DNA from: Solobacterium sp.
Lineage (GTDB): Bacteria; Bacillota_I; Bacilli_A; Erysipelotrichales; Erysipelotrichaceae
Reading direction: 5' to 3'
NCBI GenBank assembly: GCA_017543025.1
Contig: JAFYGX010000035.1
Location: 1-13,864, forward strand
Length of the DNA: 13,864 nucleotides
This document shows, piece by piece, positions 5,597 to 13,208 of this stretch. Below the pieces are notes generated by a model that was given only the letters and a program-made list of their open reading frames with translations, was not told the origin of the DNA and ran no database searches. Position 1 is the first letter of the stretch, and the number at the start of each line of letters is the position of its first letter. The translations under genes and the position numbers were made by a program.

Positions 5597-8170
5597 TCAG
5601 GCAGAGATCTGATCTCCGTTGTAGGTTTTGAGGAATGATTCTAGCGGAAGCGGACGGCTGAAGTAATACCCCTGGAAATGCGGACAGCCGATTTTTGTCA
5701 GGTGATTCAGCTGCCGTTCGGTTTCCACGCCTTCGGTAATGACGTCCATTCCCAGTGACTGCGCAAGCCAGATGATCGCCTGCAGGATTGCGGAACTGCG
5801 GGCTCTGGTTTCGACTTCCTGCACGAAGCTCATATCGATCTTCAGGACGTCTGCTTCAATTTCCTTCAGAAGTCCAAGCGAGGAATAGCCTTTGCCGAAA
5901 TCGTCGATCTCAACGATAAACCCTTTTTCCCGCAGTGCTCTGACAGCTCTGCAGCTCTTTTTCGGCTCCGTCATCAGGGCGGTTTCCGTAAGCTCAATGC
6001 GCAGCCTGCTGTAATCGACACTATAACGCTCCACCAGTCCGGTCAGTGTCTGATAGACATCGATGCTGTAAAAGTCTCTTGCCGAGAGATTGACCGAGAT
6101 CCAGAGCGGGTCCCATTCGGTATTCTTCCACTCGCTCAGCTGTTTTACCGCAAGCTCCCACATATAGCAGTCAAGCTTCTGAATCAGCCCGGCGCGTTCG
6201 AGTGTCTCAATGAAATCGCCCGGCATCATAACGGTTCCGTCCGGCCGGTGCCAGCGTACCAGTGCCTCCGCTCCGATCGCTTTGCCGTCTTCGGTAACGA
6301 CAGGCTGCAGGTACATATGAAACTGGTTTTCCTTCAGAGCTTCCGCAAAGCCGCTGATGACCGTCTGTTCCAGCATGATCTTATGACGGATTTCCTCATT
6401 GAAATAGGCGACAAAGACCGAGAGATTTTCCCGGATCGTGCGCAGAGCGGAATTTGCCCGGCCGCACATGACGGATACCGGTGCATTCTCATCTTCTACC
6501 TCATAGACGCCGAAGTGAAGGCAGAAGGTATACATACCGGTGTTGAATGCGTTTGCGAGAATCTTTTCCGTATTGAGCAGCGATTCTTCCCGATAACGGT
6601 CCTTTGGAAGGAGGAGCGCAAACTGATCGCCGCCGAGTCTTCCGCAAAGGCCTTCTGCCCGCTCCGATATGCCTCTGAGCAGCGCGGCAGTGCGGATCAG
6701 AACCTCATTGCCTTTCTGATCGCCGAACAGCGTATTGACGAAACGGAAGTTCATGATATTGGAGGTGATCATGACCCATCTGACAGAAGGAGAAGACTGG
6801 ATCCGCTCCCGCGAGAGTTCATAGAATGCCTCTGCATTCAGCACATTGGTCATACTGTCATGCTGGGCAAAATAACGTGCAGCTCTCGAACCGATATTCT
6901 CCTGTTCCCTCTCATTTCCATGAAGCTCCGTGTCTTTCTGAATCTGAACGAGTTCGACAACCGCATCATAATTACTGCCGTCCGGCAGTTTCAGCGCAAC
7001 AGGGGTGGACTGAATATAATACAGCTGGTCCTGAAACTCCTCCGCCTTGGTCTGATGACAGCCGGTCCGGCCTGCCATTGCGCTGGAGCAGTTGAGACAA
7101 CGCTGACTCGAATTCCAGATGCTGTAACAGTTCCGGGTACCGCTGACGGTACCGTCCTCCTGCAGGTCTAGAATCCGGCATTCCGTTGGATCGACGATGC
7201 GGGCCAGATCATATTTTCCGGCCATGGAATCCAGATACTGCTTCATATCCTTTACCGTAAATTCAAGAGCAGGAGAGTCTGCCTCCAGCAGATCCGGTAT
7301 TGTATTGACAGGCTCCCGGACACCCCGTTTTACCTGATACATCTTTTCATCCGCTTCCCGGATCAGATCACGCAGATTGACGCTGTCATTGATCGCAGCG
7401 TGCACGGAGCCGGCGGAGAAGGTTTCCTTTCTGGTTTCACTGATCGTTACGCCCAACCGGGTGACTTCTTCCAGTTTCCGGTCGAATTCTTTCTCATCAC
7501 AGTCCGGGACAATCACAAGAAACTCATCTCCCCCATACCGGTAACAGCAGTTTCTGCCGAAGGTATCTGCCAGCAGTGCGGCAGTGTCTTTCAGAACCCG
7601 GTCGCCTGTCTCATGTCCCAGGCTGTCATTGATATCCTTGAAGTTGTTGAGATCGATCATTGCGACAGAAACGGTTCTGCCCTGAAAGGAATTATAGTCC
7701 TGCCGCAGGGCAAGCCGGTTGCGGCATCCGGTCAGCGCATCGGTAAGAGACATCTGATGAAGCTTCTGATTTTCTCTGTGAAGCTCGTCCGTCAGCTGTT
7801 CCACCTGATCAAATGCCGCAAGTTCCTCGCTTTTCAGCTGGCATACCAGAATGAAGTCCGCCAGGATGCCGATCAGAGACACGAGCACTTTCTGCGCATT
7901 CCGCGGGGAGAACGAGACAAAGCTGTGATTGTCGGAGAAGAAATAAAGCGAATACCCCAGCATGATGATCGCAGCAGTAATTCCGCCGCCATATCCGAAC
8001 AGCGCGGAGCAGAGCACAAGCCCGGCAATCAGAATCATATTCGGGTTGGGAATATTGAACGAATATACCAGCAGAATCAGTGTGAACATGATTCCTGCAG
8101 TGATCAGAATCTGTTTTGAAAGGCCTGCCCGAACCTGCATTAATGTGGGTTTTCCGGAATGTTCAGACAT
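5597..8170 (-). CDS. Membrane c-di-GMP protein: GGDEF - Cys-rich PAS-like - degenerate GGDEF - EAL
   Basis: An 857-aa protein predicted to make and/or break down the second messenger c-di-GMP at the membrane. The start at 8170 is preferred over an in-frame ATG at 8212 because AGGAGG (8178-8183) lies seven bases before it. Residues 18-115 hold several hydrophobic segments (ILITAGIMFTLILLV, MILIAGLVLCSALFGYGGG), then a coiled coil (about 115-140). GGDEF domain 1 (about 140-285) has an intact RYGGDEF (motif 213-217) but no RxxD inhibitory site. A middle domain has Cys331, 348, 358, 361 and 371 (RNCYSIW, RCLNCSS) and resembles a PAS-like module common in clostridial GGDEF proteins, possibly metal- or redox-sensing. 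GGDEF domain 2 is degenerate (GRLGGDQF, 513-517). The EAL domain (about 610-850) keeps its catalytic set: Glu635, Asn694, Glu726, Asp756/757, Lys777, Glu813 and Gln833. It diverges from the RiPP-like precursor gene. Confidence 0.95.
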   Translation of the reverse strand: MSEHSGKPTLMQVRAGLSKQILITAGIMFTLILLVYSFNIPNPNMILIAGLVLCSALFGYGGGITAAIIMLGYSLYFFSDNHSFVSFSPRNAQKVLVSLIGILADFILVCQLKSEELAAFDQVEQLTDELHRENQKLHQMSLTDALTGCRNRLALRQDYNSFQGRTVSVAMIDLNNFKDINDSLGHETGDRVLKDTAALLADTFGRNCCYRYGGDEFLVIVPDCDEKEFDRKLEEVTRLGVTISETRKETFSAGSVHAAINDSVNLRDLIREADEKMYQVKRGVREPVNTIPDLLEADSPALEFTVKDMKQYLDSMAGKYDLARIVDPTECRILDLQEDGTVSGTRNCYSIWNSSQRCLNCSSAMAGRTGCHQTKAEEFQDQLYYIQSTPVALKLPDGSNYDAVVELVQIQKDTELHGNEREQENIGSRAARYFAQHDSMTNVLNAEAFYELSRERIQSSPSVRWVMITSNIMNFRFVNTLFGDQKGNEVLIRTAALLRGISERAEGLCGRLGGDQFALLLPKDRYREESLLNTEKILANAFNTGMYTFCLHFGVYEVEDENAPVSVMCGRANSALRTIRENLSVFVAYFNEEIRHKIMLEQTVISGFAEALKENQFHMYLQPVVTEDGKAIGAEALVRWHRPDGTVMMPGDFIETLERAGLIQKLDCYMWELAVKQLSEWKNTEWDPLWISVNLSARDFYSIDVYQTLTGLVERYSVDYSRLRIELTETALMTEPKKSCRAVRALREKGFIVEIDDFGKGYSSLGLLKEIEADVLKIDMSFVQEVETRARSSAILQAIIWLAQSLGMDVITEGVETERQLNHLTKIGCPHFQGYYFSRPLPLESFLKTYNGDQISA

Positions 8171-8225
8171 AGATAGCTCCTCCTGAGGCAAGTAACATGT
8201 GTTTGATGGCATCTGTACACAGACA

Positions 8226-8259
8226 GAAGGGAACTCTCATCCATGAACAGGTTCCTTTC
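8226..8259. repeat. Inverted repeat in the leader of the GGDEF/EAL gene
   Basis: GAAGGGAAC (8226-8234) and GTTCCTTTC (8251-8259) pair over nine positions with one G-U and a 16-base loop. There is no T-run on either side, so it is not a terminator. It lies 55 bp upstream of the GGDEF/EAL start and could be a 5' leader structure; function unknown. The remaining 8260-8380 holds nothing I can support. Confidence 0.35.
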
Positions 8260-8392
8260 TGCGGCAGCCCGGCAACATCATCCGTTTCCGGCTGAACATG
8301 CGCAGCCAGATAACGACCTTTTACAGTTTAGCACTTCCCCCTGTGCAAGACCATTGCCGCAGGCTTCTGTACCCGGCTGATCATGGATCCGT

Positions 8393-8581
8393 GTGTGCCT
8401 GTTTCAGGAGGCGAAGGAACGAGACGCCCGGATTGCAGAGGAGAAAAAACAGTCCGGCTGTCCGGTGGTCTTTCCGGGGGACGGGGATTGCGTGGTTATC
8501 CGGAGCGGATATCGTATAATGTTCTGGAACAGAGAAATCCCGGAAGGTCAGAGCGGGTTCCGGAAGAGTATGGTTTTTTGA
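8393..8581 (+). CDS. Possible small protein or gene remnant upstream of the RiPP-like precursor
   Basis: A 62-codon frame beginning at GTG, with LFQEAKERDARIAEEKKQ, SGCPVVFPGDGDCVVIRSGY and RIMFWNREIPEGQSGF. Codon choice (ccg, cgg, gaa, gac, gtc) and the helical, charged N-terminus look like a real gene of this genome. Against it, there is no clear ribosome binding site, the frame is closed by TGA at 8378 just upstream, and the precursor's best promoter candidate (8515-8520) lies inside it. I recognise no family. It may be the tail of a decayed gene, or a second peptide of the cassette that ends 21 bp before the precursor start. Confidence 0.32.
   Translation: MCLFQEAKERDARIAEEKKQSGCPVVFPGDGDCVVIRSGYRIMFWNREIPEGQSGFRKSMVF
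8515..8520 (+). promoter_or_regulatory. Candidate -10 box for the RiPP-like cassette
   Basis: TATAAT, a perfect -10 hexamer, 82 bases before the first precursor ATG. The -35 region (GTGGTT at 17 bp) is poor. If used, the mRNA would start near 8527 with a leader of about 75 bases. Confidence 0.4.
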
Positions 8582-8602
8582 AACAGACAGGGGACGATGA
8601 AT

Positions 8603-8788
8603 ATGAATGAGAAGGAACTGAAACAGAATACGGATGACGCGATTGAAAAACTCGAACAGATGAAGGAAGCGAAGCTGAACAGGGTAAGCGGCGGTTCCGG
8701 AAGTGAGGAGGAAGAAGAAACATCCGAGCGGCAGGAGCGTACAGACCCCCAGCCTGGTATCTGCCCTGCAGGCATGAATCTGCTGTAA
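8603..8788 (+). CDS. RiPP-like precursor peptide with VSGG leader motif
   Basis: A 61-aa peptide encoded just before a radical SAM/SPASM maturase. The ATG at 8603 is preferred over the in-frame ATG at 8597 because AGGGG (8589-8593) then has a nine-base spacing. Residues 1-31 are a charged helical leader (DDAIEKLEQMKEAKLNRVSGG) ending in GG at 30-31, as in double-glycine leaders cut by C39 peptidases. The core (32-61) begins with a strongly acidic stretch, SGSEEEEETSERQERTD, and ends in PQPGICPAGMNLL with one Cys (54). That Cys would be the natural donor for a thioether (sactipeptide/ranthipeptide-like) link, or the modification may be of another kind. A perfect hairpin terminator follows, then the maturase. 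I recognise no named precursor family. No exporter is in the window. Confidence 0.75.
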   Translation: MNEKELKQNTDDAIEKLEQMKEAKLNRVSGGSGSEEEEETSERQERTDPQPGICPAGMNLL

Positions 8789-8886
8789 CATTGAAAAGCT
8801 CTGCGATAGATGAATCCGTGGATGAATACCTTAACGGGCTGTCCTGACAGTTCGGATTACAGATGTAATCATCCGTCGGAAGAAGG

Positions 8887-8915
8887 AAAACTCAGGAGAA
8901 TCTCCTGAGTTTTTA
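8887..8915 (+). terminator. Attenuator-type terminator between precursor and maturase
   Basis: AAAACTCAGGAGA (8887-8899) and TCTCCTGAGTTTT (8901-8913) are perfect 13-base complements around one A, ending in a T-run. In practice the loop is GAATC. It lies 98 bp after the precursor stop and 32 bp before the maturase start with no new promoter visible after it, so partial read-through would give much precursor mRNA and little enzyme mRNA, as is common in RiPP clusters. Confidence 0.85.
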
Positions 8916-8945
8916 AGTGATTGGCAGTTGGAAAGGGGATTGCGG

Positions 8946-10367
8946 ATGCGATATGTTTTGAACCGGAAGTACCGGTTTCGCGGCTGGAACAGGAAACCGG
9001 CGTGCCTGCTGGATACGGAAACCATGGATGTGCGGAGTATGCGGATTTCGTCGTTTATTCTGCTGATGAAGTGTGACGGAGCACATGACATTGATCCGGA
9101 AGCGCTGAGCGAAACAGAACAGAAGGATCTGAAGTCCTTTCTCGAAAACGGCTGGATTCAGATCGCTCAGCCAGGCCAGCTGCTGAAGGAAGAACAGGTG
9201 TACCGGACCTATCCTGCTCCCTATCGCAGAGAAGCACAATGGTCTGTGACCGGCGCATGTAATCTGAACTGCAGGCATTGTTTCATGAGCGCTCCGCATG
9301 TACGCCATGGCGTTCCTTCTCAGGAAGAACTCCTGCGGATTGCGGATCAGCTGGCGGAATGCGGTGTGTTTCATGTCTGTATTACCGGCGGAGAACCGCT
9401 GATCCGGAAGGATTTCATGACGATCATCGATGCGCTGAACGAACGGGAGATTCAGGTCCGTGCGATTTATACAAACGGCTGGCTGATCGATGAGAACTTT
9501 CTTGATGAACTGGAGGCCCGCAAGGTACATCCGCAGTTTCAGCTGAGCTTTGACGGAGTCGGCTGCCATGACTTTCTGCGCGGAGTCGAAGGCAGTGAAG
9601 AACGGGCAGTCCGGGCGCTGAGGCTGCTTCAGAAACGCGGTTACGAAGTCTCAGTCTCCATGTGTCTGCATAAGAAAAATGCCGGAAGTATACGCAGAAC
9701 CGTGAAGTTTCTGGCAGAGACCGGCGTCCGCTCTGTAAAGATCAGTACGATCAGCAGACTGGGAGAGTGGGCTGACAGGGATCTGAGCGGGCTTCAGATG
9801 ACGGAAGAGGAAGCATATGAAGCGGTTATGAACTATATTCCGCAGTATTTTGAAGATGACGCGCCGGTATCTGTCCTGCTGTGCGGATGCTTTCAGTATC
9901 GGCGGGAAGATGAAGTATGGGATCTTGTTCCGGTAGGGGAAACAGGAAGCGTAACGGACCGCAGTTATGCCTGTCAGACATTGCAAAAGTCCTTCTATAT
10001 CGGTGCGGACGGCATGGTGACTCCCTGCATGGGAATGGCGGACACGGAGTCGGCCGGCCGGTTTCCGAATCTGAAGGAACTGCCGCTGTCTCTGCTGTTG
10101 AATGATTCGGCCTATGTGAGTTATGCGGAAGCGATCGTCGGGGATGTGCGGGATGGAAATGAACAGTGCAGAAGCTGCGAATATGTTTCCTGCTGCAACG
10201 GAGGCTGCCGGCAGAATGCGCTTGTCAGTTCGCAGAATTATTACGCGCCGGATCCGGTTGTATGCATGTTTCATAAACATGGCTGGTATGAGCGCATGCG
10301 GGAAGTGATCGAGCCGGCGTATGAAGCGTATATGCGCCGCAGAAAACGCAGCGACTCCCGGCAATGA
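8946..10367 (+). CDS. Radical SAM/SPASM peptide maturase
   Basis: A 473-aa enzyme of the radical SAM/SPASM class, which modifies ribosomal peptides using S-adenosylmethionine and iron-sulfur clusters. ATG at 8946 is chosen because AAAGGGG (8932-8938) lies seven bases upstream; an upstream TTG at 8928 has no such site. Residues 1-95 are an N-terminal extension (YRFRGWNRKPACLLD) that probably binds the leader. The SAM-cluster motif is ACNLNCRHC with Cys105, 109 and 112, followed by ITGGEPL. The C-terminal SPASM region has Cys343 and Cys361 (IGADGMVTPC), then CRSC (408, 411), CC (416, 417), C421 in NGGC and C440 (DPVVC). This is enough for two auxiliary 4Fe-4S clusters. It follows the VSGG precursor and is read through its attenuator. 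The modification type (thioether, C-C, epimer) cannot be read from sequence. Confidence 0.93.
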   Translation: MRYVLNRKYRFRGWNRKPACLLDTETMDVRSMRISSFILLMKCDGAHDIDPEALSETEQKDLKSFLENGWIQIAQPGQLLKEEQVYRTYPAPYRREAQWSVTGACNLNCRHCFMSAPHVRHGVPSQEELLRIADQLAECGVFHVCITGGEPLIRKDFMTIIDALNEREIQVRAIYTNGWLIDENFLDELEARKVHPQFQLSFDGVGCHDFLRGVEGSEERAVRALRLLQKRGYEVSVSMCLHKKNAGSIRRTVKFLAETGVRSVKISTISRLGEWADRDLSGLQMTEEEAYEAVMNYIPQYFEDDAPVSVLLCGCFQYRREDEVWDLVPVGETGSVTDRSYACQTLQKSFYIGADGMVTPCMGMADTESAGRFPNLKELPLSLLLNDSAYVSYAEAIVGDVRDGNEQCRSCEYVSCCNGGCRQNALVSSQNYYAPDPVVCMFHKHGWYERMREVIEPAYEAYMRRRKRSDSRQ

Positions 10368-10415
10368 AGCCGTTTCCCGCATACCGGAAGACTGCGGTGT
10401 AAGAGGAGACAGAGA

Positions 10416-10443
10416 AAAACTGCAGTTAATCCGCTGCAGTTTT
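10416..10443. terminator. Bidirectional terminator with the EAL stop codon in its loop
   Basis: AAAACTGCAG (10416-10425) and CTGCAGTTTT (10434-10443) are perfect complements with loop TTAATCCG. The loop contains the TAA stop of the minus-strand GGDEF/EAL gene (10426-10428), and one arm encodes that protein's last residues. It serves both the maturase (stop at 10367) and the convergent EAL gene. Confidence 0.85.
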
Positions 10444-12855
10444 ATATGGTTCCGATGAGACCGCCAGTACCGCAACAACGGCTGCGGAGGTATCCGTTAC
10501 CGGATTGTATGCCACCTTGCGCATGAAGAAGTGGATGACGGTGCCATCGGAAAGCGTTTCATCGATGATCGATCTGCCGCCTTCCCGGCAGAATTTCTGA
10601 AGTGCACGGAAGAACGGCGTTTCGTGGCCTTCCGGGGGTTTGGAATACGTTTCGGTATAATCTGCTGTCCGGATATGGAATGTCTGAGCCATGAAATTCC
10701 GGTAAGCCTGGTTGGTGCGGGCAAAGCGAAGGCAGCCGTCGTGTACTTCGATCACAGCCATCGGAATGGTATTGAAATAATGATGCAGATCGGGTTCATC
10801 TTCCTGTGCGATGACTGCTAGATCGTGGAGGTTGATCCGGCCGATTGCCTCGAAATAAGCGGATTCCTGCGGATTTTCAAATCCGATCTGGATCCCTTTT
10901 TCATACCGTTCCAGAATCTGATTTACCGGCAGCGGCTTGGTGTAATAGTAGCCCTGCAGTTTTGTGCAGCCGATATCCCGCATGAATTCCATCTGGTCGC
11001 TGCGTTCCACGCCTTCGCAGATGGTGTCAATGCCAAGACCGATCGCCATCTTCATCAGTTCTGTGAGAACGATCCGGCTCCGGTCGGTGCTGTCAAACTG
11101 CTGCATGAACCGCATATCCAGCTTGATGAGATCAACTGTGACGTTGGAGAGAACATCGAGCGAAGAATATCCGCTGCCGAAGTCATCCATCCATACCGGA
11201 AAGCCGGCTGCCCGGAAGCGGTCGATTTCTCTCCGGATGAACTCGAAATCCGATCCGACAATGCTTTCGGTGATCTCAATGCTGAGCAGATGGCGGGGAA
11301 GACCGGAAGCGTCCATTTTCCGGGAAATCGTATCCACCATATCAGTCATGTCAAAGTCAGAACGGGAGAGATTGACCGACTGCGGAACCAGATACAGGCC
11401 GGAGGACTGAAGCTGATGCATCTTCTTCAGCACCAGATCGATGACATGAAGATCCAGTTTGTAGATCAGATTGGCTTCTTCCAGAATCGGAATGAAATCG
11501 GCCGGAGAAAGAAAGCCCCGTTCCGGGTCGATCCAGCGGGCAAGCGCTTCCTCATCGCATACTCTGCCGCTGGCAGCGCGGATGATCGGCTGATAATAGA
11601 CCTGAATCCATCCTTCTTCCATCGCCTGATCGAGGTGAGAGATGATATACTGCCGCCGTTCTGCGGTTTCCAGCATTTTATGATCATAAAAGCGCAGATC
11701 GGACACATATGTATTCCGGATGGAGTCCCGGGCGGTTTTTGCGCAGTCACATGCCGTGGAAAGATCCGTGCTTCCGTCATCCAGGTAGATTCCTGCCCGG
11801 ATAGCCGGGCGATCGCGTGTATCCAGGGTCTTCCAGGTATGAAAGAGTTCCCGCAGCGTATCTTCAAGCCCTTCCTGTTCGGTAAAGACGACAAAGTGAT
11901 CGGAACCGAACCGGCTGCAGTTTTCCTCCCCGAAGGTCTGTTTCAGCAATCCGGCAAAGGACTGAAGCAGCTTGTCGCCGGCGGTAAAGCCGTAGCGGTG
12001 ATTGAAGAATTTGACGCCGCTGAGATCAAGATACAGCAATGCCGGCCTGCCGCCTTTTTTCAGCAGGTCAGCCCGCCGTTTCTCTGTCCGTTCAAGAAAA
12101 TAGGTCATTCCCGGAAGACCGGTGAGAAGATCGTAGTAGTTCCCGTTCAGAATGCTTTCCTTCAGCTTTTCTTCAAGGCTGTTCTGATAGTCCTGTTTTT
12201 CGTTTTCCAGCACGAAGCTGTGCAGTACGCAGCTGGCAAGCATACAGCCGATCGCATACAGCGGCAGTAACGGATGGAGTGCCTGTGCAATGCAGAAGCC
12301 GGCCATTGCGGCGCTGGAAATACCGATCGTCCGATGGCGGAATTTCCGGGTTCCCTGACTTCGTGAGGAAATGACCACCGCATAGACGGAAGTCATGAGA
12401 AACATCAGGATCTGCAGAACAAGAGTGACATATCTGCCGATTTCCGCATGATAGACGCCCTGGCTGTCAAAGGAAAAGAGGATCGGGTAAACGAAGTTTG
12501 CGGCAAGCAGTAAATTATGCGCATGAAACAGAATCTGACCGGTCAGCCGGAGCAGTTTTCCGAAGGTGTTGTTTTCCTGAAGGTATTCCACCGTATATCT
12601 GGTCCAGAACAGGATCGAGCATCCCATGGTCAGAAAGTAGAGCTCGGTGTCGAGAAAAGTCAGTGTGATCAGCTGGCGTTCATACAGAATTCCCCAGAGG
12701 ATGTCGGCACCGTAATAACACAGTACCGAGACGAGAAACGCACGGTAAAACCTGTGAGCAGGGAAGAGCTCAGTCCGGGAAGTACGGAAAAGAACATCGT
12801 GATTGATAATCAGATGAATGATCAGTGCGAGCAGTCCGGCACTGGAATATAACAT
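10426..12855 (-). CDS. Membrane c-di-GMP phosphodiesterase: MHYT/7TM-like - degenerate GGDEF - EAL - PAS-like
   Basis: An 809-aa protein with a ribosome binding site (GAGGT, eight bases before ATG). Residues 1-215 hold about six to seven hydrophobic segments (SAGLLALIIHLII, LVLQILMFLMTSVYAVV), a membrane sensor of unknown input. A GGDEF-type domain (about 240-395) is degenerate: the signature reads RFGSDHF (317-321), so cyclase activity is unlikely and a GTP-sensing role is possible. The EAL domain (about 400-650) keeps the catalytic residues: Glu436, Asn495, Glu527, Asp557/558, Lys578, Glu614 and Gln634. This predicts c-di-GMP hydrolysis to pGpG. Residues 665-809 form a further domain resembling PAS (NTIPMAVIEVHDG, ARTNQAYRNFM), placed unusually after the EAL domain. 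It converges with the maturase gene and diverges from the truncated radical SAM gene. Confidence 0.93.
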   Translation of the reverse strand: MLYSSAGLLALIIHLIINHDVLFRTSRTELFPAHRFYRAFLVSVLCYYGADILWGILYERQLITLTFLDTELYFLTMGCSILFWTRYTVEYLQENNTFGKLLRLTGQILFHAHNLLLAANFVYPILFSFDSQGVYHAEIGRYVTLVLQILMFLMTSVYAVVISSRSQGTRKFRHRTIGISSAAMAGFCIAQALHPLLPLYAIGCMLASCVLHSFVLENEKQDYQNSLEEKLKESILNGNYYDLLTGLPGMTYFLERTEKRRADLLKKGGRPALLYLDLSGVKFFNHRYGFTAGDKLLQSFAGLLKQTFGEENCSRFGSDHFVVFTEQEGLEDTLRELFHTWKTLDTRDRPAIRAGIYLDDGSTDLSTACDCAKTARDSIRNTYVSDLRFYDHKMLETAERRQYIISHLDQAMEEGWIQVYYQPIIRAASGRVCDEEALARWIDPERGFLSPADFIPILEEANLIYKLDLHVIDLVLKKMHQLQSSGLYLVPQSVNLSRSDFDMTDMVDTISRKMDASGLPRHLLSIEITESIVGSDFEFIRREIDRFRAAGFPVWMDDFGSGYSSLDVLSNVTVDLIKLDMRFMQQFDSTDRSRIVLTELMKMAIGLGIDTICEGVERSDQMEFMRDIGCTKLQGYYYTKPLPVNQILERYEKGIQIGFENPQESAYFEAIGRINLHDLAVIAQEDEPDLHHYFNTIPMAVIEVHDGCLRFARTNQAYRNFMAQTFHIRTADYTETYSKPPEGHETPFFRALQKFCREGGRSIIDETLSDGTVIHFFMRKVAYNPVTDTSAAVVAVLAVSSEPYKTAAD

Positions 12856-13208
12856 TGCGATACCTCACATCAGGCTGCGGCAGAAGCAGTTTCACTCCCT
12901 GCAGAAACGCATCTTGAAATGCCGGTTTTCCACAGCAGAAACGGGTTTTGCCTGTATGTGAATTATAACGGTTTCTTCACGAAACAAGAAGGAATATCGC
13001 GAAATTAACAATAAGTTCTCGGCGAACGAACACAGGTGCTGCGGCGTGAGAGAAGATATGCGGGCATATGTCTGCAGGCATGGATGAACTGTTTCGGGCA
13101 TATCAGAAGCCGAAAACGGATTTGCGCGGTAGGATAAGACAGGTTTGGACAGACGCATCAGAGGAAAAAAGCTGTATCGGCTGATCTGATGCGGGAAAGG
13201 AAACAGGA
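12856..13208. other. Divergent intergenic region
   Basis: 353 bp without a supported gene. The minus strand has TATAAT at 12962-12967, about 107 bp upstream of the EAL gene, with a weak -35 (TTCTTG) at 17 bp. Near the right end GCATCAGA (13155-13162) and TCTGATGC (13185-13192) form a perfect 8-bp inverted repeat just before the ribosome binding site of the radical SAM gene. No plus-strand promoter is convincing. Confidence 0.45.
13155..13192 (+). repeat. Inverted repeat in the leader of the truncated radical SAM gene
   Basis: Perfect 8-bp arms, GCATCAGA and TCTGATGC, separated by 22 bases that include an A-run. They lie immediately before AAAGGA (13196-13201) and ATG 13209. The repeat could be an operator or a leader hairpin influencing translation; no T-run follows, so it is not a terminator. 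Confidence 0.4.

Noticed and set aside
6248..8119. Long plus-strand frames opposite the first GGDEF/EAL gene
   Set aside because: They are antisense shadows of a fully motif-supported gene and show no recognisable domain or start signal.
8171..8602. Possible c-di-GMP riboswitch in the region between the GGDEF/EAL gene and the peptide
   Set aside because: I looked for the conserved GEMM-type core and found neither the sequence blocks nor the paired stems.
8383..8610. An overlapping frame beginning MDPCVPVSGGEG that contains a VSGG-like word
   Set aside because: The word sits at residue 7 with no helical leader before it, the rest is Arg/Gly-rich out-of-frame-like sequence, and the frame overlaps the precursor start. 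Taken as coincidence.
10825..12270. A 481-codon plus-strand frame opposite the second GGDEF/EAL gene
   Set aside because: It mirrors codon bias of the real minus-strand gene, has no family motif and no good ribosome binding site.
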